Positions 8,698 through 17,907 of a stretch of 64,000 nt of DNA are shown here, in pieces. Each line of letters starts with the position of its first letter. Within the stretch, counting starts at the first letter, position 1. The notes beneath the pieces are model-generated. The model was not told the DNA's origin and made no database searches. It saw only the letters and a program-made list of their open reading frames with translations. A program made the translations under genes and the position numbers. Where the stretch lies: NCBI RefSeq assembly GCF_008329585.1, contig NZ_NPKP01000016.1:1-64000 (forward strand), in the 5' to 3' direction. The DNA is from Mycolicibacterium sp. P9-22. Its GTDB lineage: Bacteria; Actinomycetota; Actinomycetes; Mycobacteriales; Mycobacteriaceae.

Positions 8698-8712
8698 GAG
8701 TAGTCCGTACTC
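8698..8712. promoter_or_regulatory. Operator-like repeat GAGTA-N5-TACTC, site 3
   Basis: GAGTAGTCCGTACTC, third copy of the dyad, just after the hydrolase stop and 93 nt upstream of the Mo-oxidoreductase ATG. The repetition ties the ABM gene, the hydrolase and the Mo-enzyme operon to one regulator. Confidence 0.6.
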
Positions 8713-8805
8713 CTGACGACGTGGACCCGCAGTGTTTGACTCGAAGATCGCTCATCTGAACAGCTACGATCGACCCACCCGGGCCCTGGCGCGAGGATCA
8801 CGACC

Positions 8806-11013
8806 ATGCATCCGACGGAGACATCGCCGGTCTACACACATTGTCGTTACTGTCTGTCATTGTGCGGCATTGAGATCACGCTTGATGAATCCGGCGAACG
8901 AGTGGAGTCGATCAGACCCGATCGCTCAAACCCGTACAGCTGGGCCGATTTCTGCCGTAAGGGATTAACGGCCGCCGAGGTCCGCAACCATCCCTATCGG
9001 CTGACCTCTCCGATGCGTCGCGTGGGTGACCGCTACGAACCCGCGACCTATGCAGAAGCGCTCGAAGACATCTCGCGGCGCCTCAACGACATCATCGACG
9101 AGCACGGACCTGACGCGGTCGGTTCCTACAGCGGCAATCCACTCGGTTTCGCCTTCCACGACACGATCTTCTTCACTGGACTACTGGATGCGATCGGCAC
9201 TCACAACCGATTCTGGGTTGGTTCGGTCGATCAGAATGCGGCTCACGTCGTGCAAAAGAACATGTACGGGTCGGATTTGCTCGGATTGTCGGGAGATGTC
9301 GATGAATGCGACTACTTCTTGCTGCTGGGTATGGATCCCTCGGTAAGCAAGTTCGGCTGGATCGAGAGCGTGCCCAATGGATGGAACCGTGTCCTCGAAC
9401 GACGCGACCGGGGGGCTACCCTGGTGCTCGTCGACCCCAGGCGCTCGGACAGCGCCGAGAGAGCCGACCTTCACCTCCCGATTGTCCCGGGAACAGACTG
9501 GGCGTTCCTGCTCGCGGTCGTCAAGGTGACCTTAGAAGACTCGCTCGATGTCGCCCCGGACGCGGTGGCCGTGACGGGAATGGACGCATTGCGCGGCCTC
9601 GTCGCCGAAGCTGAACTGCGAGACCTCTCCGGGCGATGCGGCGTGCACGTCGAAACGATCGAAAAGGTCGCGCGCGACTTCGCCACTGCGCGCACCGCAA
9701 TGTGCATCACGCATACCGGAGTCGTGCACAACGAAGGCGGGACGGTTGGGGAGTGGCTCGGCCACGTTCTGAACCTCATCACCAACCGGGTGGATATGCC
9801 GGGCGGGAAACGTTTTGAACGCGGAATCGTCAATCTCGCCAAGACATTCGAGATGATGGCACCGCCGTCCGAACACCGCACACGTTTACGCGGACTTCCT
9901 ACAGTCGCCGGGTACCACGCCCTTGCCGAGCTGGCTGACGAGATCCGAGTACCAGGACCTGGCCAGATCCGCGCAATGGTGATCGCCTCTGGCAATCCTG
10001 TCGTGAGTGGCCCGGACAGTGCCGCATTGGACGACGCCCTCGGCCAGCTCGATCTGCTCGTCGCGGTGGATATCGTCCAACGCGAGAGCCACAGGCACGC
10101 CCACTGGTTGATTCCCGGCACACACTGGCTGGAACGCGGTGAGCTGAATCCAGGGTTCGCCGGAATCGCGAACTCGCCGTTCGTGCAGATGTCGCATCAA
10201 GCGCTTCCCAAGCCCGATTTGGTATGGGAGGAGTGGGATTTCTTCCTTGAGCTCGCACTCCACCTCAAACGTCCACTCTTCGGGCACCGCGGGGTTGCTA
10301 CTCTCGCCAAACTGAGCCGCCTTCTCGCCAAGCGCACCGGTCGTCCGCAGCTGGGACTGAACGGCGAATGGATCACCCGCGCTATGGTTGCCGTCGGCCG
10401 CCGAGTTCGGTATCGAGACATCGTGAGCAGTCCTCATGGCCTGCAATTGGGCGCAAAGCGCTATGGCGATCTTGCGAAGGCCCTGATGACGCCCGACGGG
10501 AAGGTACAAGCAGCTCCGATGCTGCTCGTGACCGAATGTCGCCGACTGTTGTCGAGCAAGTCGGTCTCCAGTTCGACTTATCCGTTCACCCTGATTAACA
10601 GGCGTATTCGCGAGTCCATGAACTCGTGGCTCAACGATCCGCCCGGCGTTCATGTCGGTGACCGACGGAACTACGCCGAGATCGACGATCTAGACGCAGA
10701 TTCACTCGATCTAGCGGACGGCGAAGTGGTACGTCTGGTCTCCGAGAGCGGCGCCGTCGAGATTCCCGTGCGTGTCACCACCGGAGGCCGCCGGGGAGTA
10801 GTCGCCATGGCGCACGGATGGGGATCTCGCGCCTTCGACCCGTGCGGTGACGCCTCGCCAGTGCATGGCACCAACCGAAATCTCCTCGTGAGCAGCACGT
10901 CTCTGGATCGGTTATCGCAAACACCAACCTTCAACTCCACTTATGTCCGAATCGAGAAGTTGACGCGAGACGAACCCTTACCGCCGGGATGTCCGACGGA
11001 CATTGCACGATGA
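8806..11013 (+). CDS. Molybdopterin (bis-MGD) oxidoreductase, copy A
   Basis: A 735-aa member of the DMSO-reductase superfamily. GAGGA precedes ATG 8806. The N-terminal [4Fe-4S] ligands are Cys13, Cys16, Cys20 and Cys50 (HCRYCLSLC, then DFCRKG). Next come the Mo-pterin domains (TSPMRR, LLGMDPS, VLVDPRRSDSAE, DMPGGKRFERG, ASGNPVVSGP) and the C-terminal dinucleotide-binding domain (TLINRRIRESMNSWL, MAHGWGSRAFDP). There is no Tat signal, so it is cytoplasmic. At the usual Mo-ligand position it has SVDQNAAHVV, without Cys, Sec or Ser. Its stop overlaps the ferredoxin start (ATGA), and the FprA-like reductase follows, so electrons probably pass between NADP(H), ferredoxin and this enzyme. It is a clear paralog of the copy at 28359. 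Substrate unknown. Confidence 0.9.
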   Translation: MHPTETSPVYTHCRYCLSLCGIEITLDESGERVESIRPDRSNPYSWADFCRKGLTAAEVRNHPYRLTSPMRRVGDRYEPATYAEALEDISRRLNDIIDEHGPDAVGSYSGNPLGFAFHDTIFFTGLLDAIGTHNRFWVGSVDQNAAHVVQKNMYGSDLLGLSGDVDECDYFLLLGMDPSVSKFGWIESVPNGWNRVLERRDRGATLVLVDPRRSDSAERADLHLPIVPGTDWAFLLAVVKVTLEDSLDVAPDAVAVTGMDALRGLVAEAELRDLSGRCGVHVETIEKVARDFATARTAMCITHTGVVHNEGGTVGEWLGHVLNLITNRVDMPGGKRFERGIVNLAKTFEMMAPPSEHRTRLRGLPTVAGYHALAELADEIRVPGPGQIRAMVIASGNPVVSGPDSAALDDALGQLDLLVAVDIVQRESHRHAHWLIPGTHWLERGELNPGFAGIANSPFVQMSHQALPKPDLVWEEWDFFLELALHLKRPLFGHRGVATLAKLSRLLAKRTGRPQLGLNGEWITRAMVAVGRRVRYRDIVSSPHGLQLGAKRYGDLAKALMTPDGKVQAAPMLLVTECRRLLSSKSVSSSTYPFTLINRRIRESMNSWLNDPPGVHVGDRRNYAEIDDLDADSLDLADGEVVRLVSESGAVEIPVRVTTGGRRGVVAMAHGWGSRAFDPCGDASPVHGTNRNLLVSSTSLDRLSQTPTFNSTYVRIEKLTRDEPLPPGCPTDIAR

Positions 11014-11273
11014 CGTACGTGATTCTCGGCTCGTGCGTCCTCGACACGGCCTGTCTCGATGCGTGCCCGGTCGACTGCATTCGTCCTCGACCTGGCGACC
11101 CCGACTTCCAGGTCGCGGAGATGCTGTATATCGACCCTGCCTCCTGCGTCAACTGCAATGCCTGTCGCGAAGCGTGCCCGATCGACGCCATCCAGTCCGA
11201 GCGCAGCCTCCCCGGTGACATGCACGCGTACCCGGCGATCAACGCCGGCTACTTCGACCACGTCCATGAATAA
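11010..11273 (+). CDS. Two-cluster (7Fe or 8Fe) ferredoxin
   Basis: An 87-aa ferredoxin from ATG 11010, overlapping the Mo-oxidoreductase stop by 4 nt. Cys motifs: ACLDACPVDCIRP for the first cluster and CVNCNACREACPIDAI for a regular [4Fe-4S] cluster. The start MTYVI is nearly identical to the ferredoxin part of the fused protein at 45629. The gene overlaps the reductase by 8 nt, so the three genes are translationally coupled. It should be the electron carrier between the reductase and the Mo enzyme. Confidence 0.93.
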   Translation: MTYVILGSCVLDTACLDACPVDCIRPRPGDPDFQVAEMLYIDPASCVNCNACREACPIDAIQSERSLPGDMHAYPAINAGYFDHVHE

Positions 11274-12633
11274 CAACTCGCTGCGCGCAGCGGTCGTCGG
11301 TGCAGGTCCGTCCGGCATCTACACCACAGTAGAGATCCTGAACCGTAGTCCACATGCCCGCGTGGATCTCTACGACCTCCTGCCAACCCCCGGCGGCCTG
11401 GTACGTTACGGCGTGGCGCCCGACCATCATGACCGGCGCAATCTGATATCGGTTTATCTCAGAAAGGCGTTGGCGACCGGACGATTCCGCTACTGCGGCA
11501 ATGTGGAGGTCGGCAAACATATCTCCGTTGCCGAATTGGACCGGCACTATCACGCCGCCGTCTACGCGCACGGCGCTTCCGATGACCGGAGCCTCGGCGT
11601 GCCCGGTGAGAATCTGCTCGGAGTGCACGCCGCCGCAGAATTCGTCGGTTGGTACAACGGCCATCCCGACTACACAGATATGAAGTTCGATCTCAGCGGT
11701 CATCGCACTGTGGTGATCGGCAACGGTAACGTCGCACTCGACGTTGCCCGGATCTTGCTACAGCGACCACATGCCTTGATCCGCACCGATATTTCCGAAC
11801 ACGCCCTCGAAGCGCTGACCACGTCAAAGATCAGAGAGGTGATTATCGTCGGGCGCCGCGGACCTCATCAGGCAAGTTACACGGCGAGCGAACTGATCGC
11901 ACTCAGAGAACTCGATGCGGCAGTTCATACAAACTTGGGCGACCCCGAACTGCGGCCCGACCGACATGTTGCTGAAGCGCCGACCTACGCCAGTGTGGTG
12001 AAAGCCAAGGCGATGTCAGACCTACTCAGAGCTTCGCAGCAGTCACGCAGCGATCGACAACTCACCTTCCAGTTTCTCACATCACCGGTCGCGATCCTGG
12101 GCACCGACCGCGTCGAATCTGTTCGGCTGGTGTCGAATACCCTCGGGATCGGACCCGATCGAACAGTTGTCGCACATGCCACGACCGAGAGCCAGACGCT
12201 ACAAACTGATTTGGTTTTCAAATCAGTCGGCTACCGCGGCCGCCGGATCAATGGGCTACCTTTCGATCAGGTTCGCGCGGTGATCCCCAGCAGGCGCGGA
12301 CGCATTATCGACTTGGACACCGAATCAACGGTACCTGGTCATTATGTGACGGGCTGGATCAAGAGAGGACCCAGCGGAGTCATCGGTACCAATAAAGCCT
12401 GCGCCAAAGAAACTGTAGCGTCGCTGCTTCACGACTACGAAGCTGGCCTACTGGCCGCGCCCGGCACTTCCGACATCGCGAGTTTGAGAGCTGTGCGTCA
12501 GCCCGACCAGATCAGTCTGGAAGACTGGTCGCGTATCGACCGTCATGAACAGCGCGCCGGCCAGTCGGCAGGCCGACCAAGGCGGAAGCTGGTGACCGTC
12601 GCAGACATGGTCGCGGTCGCTCGGCGCAATTAA
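11266..12633 (+). CDS. FprA-like NADPH:ferredoxin reductase (adrenodoxin-reductase family)
   Basis: A 455-aa FAD enzyme; ATG 11266 lies inside the ferredoxin end, whereas the open frame itself begins further upstream. Motifs: FAD dinucleotide fold VVGAGPSGIYTTVEIL, family signature TPGGLVRYGVAPDHH, NADPH site VIGNGNVALDVARIL, and the C-terminal GWIKRGPSGVIGTNKACA that closes over FAD. It transfers electrons between NADPH and the ferredoxin encoded just before it. The same arrangement occurs as a single fused protein at 45629. It ends 6 nt from the convergent FAD reductase gene. Confidence 0.93.
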   Translation: MNNNSLRAAVVGAGPSGIYTTVEILNRSPHARVDLYDLLPTPGGLVRYGVAPDHHDRRNLISVYLRKALATGRFRYCGNVEVGKHISVAELDRHYHAAVYAHGASDDRSLGVPGENLLGVHAAAEFVGWYNGHPDYTDMKFDLSGHRTVVIGNGNVALDVARILLQRPHALIRTDISEHALEALTTSKIREVIIVGRRGPHQASYTASELIALRELDAAVHTNLGDPELRPDRHVAEAPTYASVVKAKAMSDLLRASQQSRSDRQLTFQFLTSPVAILGTDRVESVRLVSNTLGIGPDRTVVAHATTESQTLQTDLVFKSVGYRGRRINGLPFDQVRAVIPSRRGRIIDLDTESTVPGHYVTGWIKRGPSGVIGTNKACAKETVASLLHDYEAGLLAAPGTSDIASLRAVRQPDQISLEDWSRIDRHEQRAGQSAGRPRRKLVTVADMVAVARRN

Positions 12634-12639
12634 GTGAAG

Positions 12640-13863
12640 TCAGGACACGCCGGCCAACTTGAGTCCGTCAGACCACGAGTTGGTTTGCGCGATCAGACGG
12701 CGAAACTTCATAATCTCACGTGGCCGGTCGATGCTGATGCAGCCAGTTATGCGATCGCCGCGTCGATAGAGTGCCAGGAAATTGTCTTCGCCGAGTTCCT
12801 TCGAGATGACTCGGATCTCGTCGGCATGCGGGATACCCACGAACTGAATCTTGTTGGAATACCAATCTGACCAGAAGTAGGGCACGGTCGTTGCCGACTT
12901 GGCGTGCCCGAGCGCCAGCGCATTGGTAGCCGCGAGTACACCGTGTTCAGACGCGTTACTCCAGTGCTCCAGCCGCATCATCATGTTTTCGAACAACGGA
13001 TTCGGGAAATGCGCTACATCGCCGATCGCGTAGACATTTTCGGCACTGGTGTGCAGGTACTCGTCACACAAAATGCCACCGTCCCGTTCATGCAGCGTCA
13101 CACCAGATCCGGCGAGCCATTCAGTTGCCGGCGTTGCCCCTGCTCCCACGACGACAACGTCGGCCGGCACTGTCGATCCGTCGTCCAACGCGACTCCGGT
13201 CACGTGACCATCAGCACTTTCCAACCCGACAACCTTCACCCCGCAGCGCAGATTCGTGCCGTTTCTCCGGTGCAGGTCAGCGCAGGCCATGCCCATCTCT
13301 TCGCCAACCGAACGCACGAGGGGCACCGGAAGTGCCTCCAGCACAGTGACATCCAACCCGCGCTTGCGCGCACTCGACGCCACCTCAGATCCGATGAATC
13401 CGGCACCCACCACGACGGCACGCCGCCCGGTTTTCAAAGCACGACGGATCGCGATCGCGTCGTCCAGCGTCCGCAGTGTGTGTACCCCTGCCAGCTCGCC
13501 CGCGTCTGGCAGTGTGCGCGCAGTAGCACCCGTCGCAATGATCAGCGCGTCGTAGTCAATTTCGTCTACTTTTTCTCCCGACCGCAGCGTCACCACCTTG
13601 CGGTCGGTGTCGAGTCTGGTCGCCCACGTGCTCAGGCGTAGATCCAGCGCCAGTTCGCCGCGCAGCTGATCCTCTGACCGGAAACCCTGCATCTCAGGCT
13701 CATCATTCTCCAGGTACGCCTTGGAAAGCGGCGGCCTGTCGTAGGGCACGTGGCGCTCACCACCGACGAGGGCGATGCTGCCGGTATGACCGGCCTTGCG
13801 CGCCGCCTCCGCGGCACGAAGCCCGCCCAGCGAGGCTCCGACGATGACGAGACGTTCAATCAC
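12640..13863 (-). CDS. FAD-dependent ferredoxin/rubredoxin reductase
   Basis: A 407-aa NAD(P)H-dependent flavoprotein of the putidaredoxin-reductase/ThcD group. The GTG at 13863 has AAAGGA at good spacing; a longer GTG start at 13878 lacks it. Motifs: LVIVGASLGGLRAAEAARK (FAD), VPYDRPPLSKAYL, IIATGATARTLP, VVVGAGFIGSEVASSARKRG (NADH), and VYAIGDVAHFP near the C-terminus. It is co-directional with the Rieske-type ferredoxin gene immediately upstream, the usual pair supplying electrons to P450s or Rieske oxygenases. No oxygenase is adjacent, so the two P450s in the island are plausible clients. Confidence 0.92.
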   Translation of the reverse strand: MIERLVIVGASLGGLRAAEAARKAGHTGSIALVGGERHVPYDRPPLSKAYLENDEPEMQGFRSEDQLRGELALDLRLSTWATRLDTDRKVVTLRSGEKVDEIDYDALIIATGATARTLPDAGELAGVHTLRTLDDAIAIRRALKTGRRAVVVGAGFIGSEVASSARKRGLDVTVLEALPVPLVRSVGEEMGMACADLHRRNGTNLRCGVKVVGLESADGHVTGVALDDGSTVPADVVVVGAGATPATEWLAGSGVTLHERDGGILCDEYLHTSAENVYAIGDVAHFPNPLFENMMMRLEHWSNASEHGVLAATNALALGHAKSATTVPYFWSDWYSNKIQFVGIPHADEIRVISKELGEDNFLALYRRGDRITGCISIDRPREIMKFRRLIAQTNSWSDGLKLAGVS

Positions 13864-13893
13864 TGCCGATCCTTTCACAGCTCGGGCGTGCTG

Positions 13894-14202
13894 TCAGGGC
13901 AGCTCTACCCATACTTCACCATCCGATACGCGAACGGGATAGGTGCACAACGGATCCGTCGCCGGGAACTGAGTTGCCTCACCAGTTCGGACGTCGAAGC
14001 GTCCCTGATGAAGACAGCACTCGAGTTGATGACCATCGAGCAGACCGTCATCGCCAAGAGACCAGTCTTCGTGCGTGCACGTGTCATCAGTGGCGAAGAA
14101 CTCACCGTCCACTCGATGAATGGCAATTGCCGGTTCCACGTCAACGGTTTTCGACTCGCCATCTGCGAGATCGTCTACCTTGCAGGCCATCTTTTCGGGC
14201 AT
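13894..14202 (-). CDS. Rieske [2Fe-2S] ferredoxin
   Basis: A 102-aa Rieske-type ferredoxin. ATG at 14202 has GGAGG upstream; the longer open frame to 14346 has no good site. The cluster ligands are Cys42/His44 (CTHEDWSL) and Cys62/His65 (CCLHQGRFD), followed by FPATDPLCTYPVRV typical of oxygenase ferredoxins. It is 30 nt upstream of its likely reductase partner. It probably shuttles electrons to an oxygenase elsewhere in the island. Confidence 0.93.
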   Translation of the reverse strand: MPEKMACKVDDLADGESKTVDVEPAIAIHRVDGEFFATDDTCTHEDWSLGDDGLLDGHQLECCLHQGRFDVRTGEATQFPATDPLCTYPVRVSDGEVWVELP

Positions 14203-14445
14203 ACTTGCCTCCGATTCGATCAGATTCGTACAGTTGTTCGCTCGATCATCGAGCACAGGCCATATCCCAGCCAACGTCTTGTTCGATCGGAGATTAGCCG
14301 TGCACGCATAGGGCGGCGCAACCCGTCGTTCAGCTGTACAGCACAACCTATTGATCCCGGTTTCCCAGCATCTGTAGACAATGAGTGATCACGCGGCACT
14401 TCATAAGTGGCGAGAGTCGACACCACAGTTTTGAGGAGCAAAACG

Positions 14446-15234
14446 TTGGAAACCGAAGCGCCGTTCTATCGGAACGTCGGGGACGAAGCCGAAGTCTTCC
14501 GGGCGGCAGCTCGTCGCGGCTTGCCCGTTCTGCTCAAGGGGCCGACGGGCTGCGGAAAAACACGCTTCGTCGAGGCGATGGCACACGAGTTAGGCCGAGA
14601 CCTGGTGACCGTTGCGGGTCATGAGGATCTCACCTCTGCCGATCTCGTCGGGCGCTTCCTGCTCAAAGGTGGAGAGACAGCATGGGTCGACGGGCCACTG
14701 ACCCGCGCGGTGCGTGATGGGTCCATCTGCTATCTCGACGAGGTGGTGGAAGCACGCCAGGACACCACGGTGGTCATCCACCCGGTCACCGATCATCGGC
14801 GGCAGCTGCCGATCGACCGCCTCGGGATCACCTTGCAGGCAGCGACCGGCTTTCAGCTGGTCGTCTCGTACAACCCCGGCTATCAGAGCATTCTCAAGGA
14901 TCTAAAGGATTCGACTCGCCAGAGGTTTGTGGCCATATCACTGGATTTCCCCTCCCCCGATATCGAGAGCGAAGTTGTCGCTGTCGAAGCCGGTGTCGGG
15001 AGCGACGTTGCGCAGATGCTTGTCAAGGTCGCGCACGCAGTCCGGAGCCTGGAGGGAGCGCCTCTGCGTGAGGTCGTGTCCACTCGCGCATTAATTCTCA
15101 CCGGCGGACTGATCGCAGAGGGTATGGACCCGCGCCGGGCGATCCAGGCGGGCATCGCGGAGGTCCTTACCGACGATGCCGACATATCTCGCGCATTGAC
15201 CGAACTGGCCGACGCGTTCCTGACGCGACCATGA
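14446..15234 (+). CDS. MoxR/NorQ/CbbQ-type AAA+ ATPase
   Basis: A 262-aa AAA+ ATPase. TTG 14446 follows GAGGAG with about 7 nt spacing; the alternative GTG at 14407 lacks a site. Walker A is GPTGCGKT (residues 32-39), Walker B SICYLDEVVEA, sensor 1 VVSYNPG, and an Arg-finger region TRQRFVAI. Its C-terminal part matches the CbbQ/NirQ/NorQ C-domain. These ATPases pair with VWA proteins to activate or insert metal into partner enzymes (CbbQO, NorQD, CoxDE). Here the VWA gene follows with ATGA overlap. Clients near it are the Mo oxidoreductase and the Rieske/P450 systems. Confidence 0.9.
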   Translation: METEAPFYRNVGDEAEVFRAAARRGLPVLLKGPTGCGKTRFVEAMAHELGRDLVTVAGHEDLTSADLVGRFLLKGGETAWVDGPLTRAVRDGSICYLDEVVEARQDTTVVIHPVTDHRRQLPIDRLGITLQAATGFQLVVSYNPGYQSILKDLKDSTRQRFVAISLDFPSPDIESEVVAVEAGVGSDVAQMLVKVAHAVRSLEGAPLREVVSTRALILTGGLIAEGMDPRRAIQAGIAEVLTDDADISRALTELADAFLTRP

Positions 15235-16916
15235 CCCTGGGACACCGGTTCGCGCTTCTTGCGAACCACCTGGCGCGACGCCCCGTGGGGGTGGTCGAAG
15301 GCCGCTCCGGCGAAAGCGCCTACACCGATGGCAATTTCGTCTATGTCTCGGCTGGCGCTTCACTGAAAGAACAAAGGCAGGAGGTCGTGGTCCAGGCAGC
15401 ACTTCTCGGTGCCGGAAGTCTCGACCCGGTCATCGCGAAAGCGCTACGGGGGCGAGCGAGGACAGCACGCCGGTACCTCGCGGTCGAGGGACGCAGAGTC
15501 CTGCATGAGCTCGGACCGACATTGCCATTGGTTGCCGACTTCGGACTCAACCTGAGCCTGGTGACATCAAACACCGCGCAGTCACTGAAGATCGCGACCG
15601 GACGGAGTCAGGTGGCAGTTCCGCCCAGGTCGTTCGGCACCGTCCGTCCTTCCCGAATCCTCGCCGCCGCGGCTGCGGGGCCGGGAACGCGCCCGAACGA
15701 TCAAGATCTCCGCCTTCGATTCAGACAGAGTGCCGTCCCACCGAGAGATGAGGACGACGAGGAAGATGAGAAGTCGACCCTCAAGACAAAGCTGTTTCAA
15801 AACACGCTAGGCACGTCGAGCTCGCTCACCAGCTTCCTCTCCAAGATGCTCGGCCTCTCGGCGGCCGCCGAACGAGGCAGCGGCGCGGGCGCGGGCGGCG
15901 AGATCATGACGCGCTCGATCCGTAGCAGCGACCAGGCCGGCCCCAATTCGCGGCCGCTCCCCGTTCCGCTGCAGTTCGCCTCTGATGACACCCCAGGGCC
16001 AGCGAGCAGCCTCGGTGGAGCGCTGTATCCCGAATGGGATGTCCACGCAAACCGCTACCGGCCGCAATGGTGTCGAGTCATCACTTACCCACCGGCGCCC
16101 GTCCGCGATACGGGCGCCGGCGATGTCGGAGACGACGACATCCTGCGTCGTAGGCTTGCTCGTCTCGGCTTGGGGCCCAGCGTTTTTCGACGCAGATCCG
16201 ACGGAGATGACCTCGATATTGACGCACTCATCGAGTTCGCCGTCGATCTGAGTTCAGGTCAATCTCCGGTCGAGAATATCTACCTGGAACGCCGGAAACT
16301 GGCTCGAAACCTCGGAGTCCTCGTCCTTCTGGATGTCTCCGGGTCGGCCGGTGAGACGACGCACGCCGGGCTCTCGGTTCACGAACATCAGCGGCGTGCC
16401 GCAGCAACTCTGGCTGCAACCCTCGAGGAACTCGGCGACCGGGTCGGGGTGTATGGTTTTCGCTCACGCGGACGTTCAGCAGTTCAACTACTCACCCTGA
16501 AGTCGTTCGGTCGGCGCTTCGGTGCCGAGGGCCGAGCTCAGCTCAATCAGCTTGAACCGGCGGGGTTCACCCGGATGGGTGCAGCCGTACGCCACGCTGG
16601 TGAGCTTCTCAAGGCCGAGGCAGGCACGCCCAACAAGCTCCTTCTCGTTCTCTCCGACGGCTTTCCGTATGACGACGGTTACGAAGCGCGCTACGCCGAG
16701 GCTGACACGCGCAGAGCACTCGAAGAGGTCCGGCACGACGGAGTGGCCTGCCTGTGCCTCTCAATTGGTGCAACAACAGAGTCGGACGCCCTGACTCGCG
16801 TCTTCGGCGCCGCCAGCCATGCCCGCGCCCACACACTCGCCGAGCTCAGTCCCCGCATCGACGAGCTGTTCCTCGGCGCCCTCAAGGAGCTCTCGGTCGG
16901 GCAATCTCGCCGCTGA
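15231..16916 (+). CDS. NorD/CoxE-like VWA-domain protein
   Basis: A 561-aa partner of the preceding AAA+ ATPase, sharing ATGA with it. The N-terminal half is helical with a long low-complexity acidic linker (PRDEDDEEDEKS) and a Gly/Ala/Ser stretch. The C-terminal half is a von Willebrand A domain with a MIDAS motif DVSGSAGETT (Asp368), a helix with HEHQRRAAATLAATL, and LLLVLSDGFPYDD with the distal metal-site Asp. NorD and CoxE proteins act as substrate adaptors for MoxR-type ATPases during metal-enzyme maturation. It is soluble, with no membrane segment. Confidence 0.88.
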   Translation: MTLGHRFALLANHLARRPVGVVEGRSGESAYTDGNFVYVSAGASLKEQRQEVVVQAALLGAGSLDPVIAKALRGRARTARRYLAVEGRRVLHELGPTLPLVADFGLNLSLVTSNTAQSLKIATGRSQVAVPPRSFGTVRPSRILAAAAAGPGTRPNDQDLRLRFRQSAVPPRDEDDEEDEKSTLKTKLFQNTLGTSSSLTSFLSKMLGLSAAAERGSGAGAGGEIMTRSIRSSDQAGPNSRPLPVPLQFASDDTPGPASSLGGALYPEWDVHANRYRPQWCRVITYPPAPVRDTGAGDVGDDDILRRRLARLGLGPSVFRRRSDGDDLDIDALIEFAVDLSSGQSPVENIYLERRKLARNLGVLVLLDVSGSAGETTHAGLSVHEHQRRAAATLAATLEELGDRVGVYGFRSRGRSAVQLLTLKSFGRRFGAEGRAQLNQLEPAGFTRMGAAVRHAGELLKAEAGTPNKLLLVLSDGFPYDDGYEARYAEADTRRALEEVRHDGVACLCLSIGATTESDALTRVFGAASHARAHTLAELSPRIDELFLGALKELSVGQSRR

Positions 16917-16964
16917 GATCGCCTGACACTCGAAAGCTGATCCAAACGTTGCTATTCCGAGGGC

Positions 16965-16996
16965 GCGCCCGGCGTGCATCATTGAACGCCGGGCGC
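16965..16996. terminator. Stem-loop between convergent genes
   Basis: GCGCCCGGCGT (16965-16975) pairs perfectly with ACGCCGGGCGC (16986-16996) around a 10-nt loop. It lies between the VWA gene end (16916) and the IclR gene end (17001), so it can serve both. There is no U-run, as is common for actinobacterial terminators. Confidence 0.7.
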
Positions 16997-17000
16997 AAGC

Positions 17001-17840
17001 TCAGCCGGCCAGACTTGAAGGAACGGGGAATCCGGCGCCGCCCCGGGCGCGGATCTTGAGCGCTGCGAGCTTGATCGGATGAACGGCATTGCGCGGGTTG
17101 AACCGCGTTGTCGGCCCTGCCACCGATATCGCCGCGATTGCCACACCCGCCCTGTTGAGGATCGGCGCCCCCACGCACGCCAGCCCCAGTCGACTCTCCT
17201 CAAGACTGAAGGCCACGCCCCGTTCCCGGGCCTCCATCAGCTGGGTGTGTAGCAGCCGTGGCAGCACAACAGAATGCGAGGTCATCCGCTCGAGCGGGCT
17301 GCTGAAGCCACGATCCATGAGTTCGGGCGGGCTGAAAGCCATTATCGCCTTCCCCATCGACGTGCAGCTCCAGGGAACCCGGCCACCCACGCGTGACGGA
17401 ATTCGGGATCCGCCCGGCGCAGTGATCTTCTCCAAGTACACGACCTTACCTTCGCTGAGCATGCCGAGGTGAATCGTCTCGTGCACGGACTCGTAGAGCT
17501 CATCCATGACGGGCAGCGCGACCTCGTGCAGTTCGCGGTACCGAGTTCGTAGTGCAGCCGAAGACAGCTCGACAATCTGGGATCCGAGGCGATACTGCCG
17601 ACCGTCCCGTTCTGCCAATCCACCGTCCTGAAGGATCTGAAGTAAGCGATGCGTGGTGCTCTTGGGCATCCCGATCCTTCGGGCGATCTCGGTGACGCCA
17701 AGGACGCCGTCAGCGCTGGTGGCCAGCGTGTTGAGGACGGCCATCGCCTTTGACACCGATGAGCCGCAACTGTCGGCTTCAGCAGCCAGTGCCGACTTCG
17801 AAAGTGATCCTGGAACCCTACGCGACTCTGCGACGACCAT
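17001..17840 (-). CDS. IclR-family transcriptional regulator
   Basis: A 279-aa regulator. ATG 17840 has AAGGA upstream; the frame is open further 5' but with unprotein-like sequence. The N-terminal winged HTH contains KAMAVLNTLATSADGVLGVT, EIARRIGMPKSTTHRLLQIL and a wing ERDGRQYRLGSQI. The C-terminal ligand-binding domain has VHETIHLGMLSEGKVVYLEK, CTSMGKAIMAF and GLACVGAPI with AAISVAGPT. IclR proteins often govern catabolic genes for aromatics, steroids or organic acids. A 14-bp palindrome 68 nt upstream is a likely own operator. It is convergent with the VWA gene. Confidence 0.92.
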   Translation of the reverse strand: MVVAESRRVPGSLSKSALAAEADSCGSSVSKAMAVLNTLATSADGVLGVTEIARRIGMPKSTTHRLLQILQDGGLAERDGRQYRLGSQIVELSSAALRTRYRELHEVALPVMDELYESVHETIHLGMLSEGKVVYLEKITAPGGSRIPSRVGGRVPWSCTSMGKAIMAFSPPELMDRGFSSPLERMTSHSVVLPRLLHTQLMEARERGVAFSLEESRLGLACVGAPILNRAGVAIAAISVAGPTTRFNPRNAVHPIKLAALKIRARGGAGFPVPSSLAG

Positions 17841-17907
17841 TTCGTTTCCTTGTCGATTGGAGCTGTCGGGCCTCCGGCTGGACACCAACCTTACAACTCG
17901 ATGTATT

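Noticed and set aside
8806..11013. Formate dehydrogenase or nitrate reductase for Mo copy A
   Set aside because: The ligand segment lacks Sec/Cys/Asp in the right place and there is no Tat signal, membrane subunit or formate/nitrate context.
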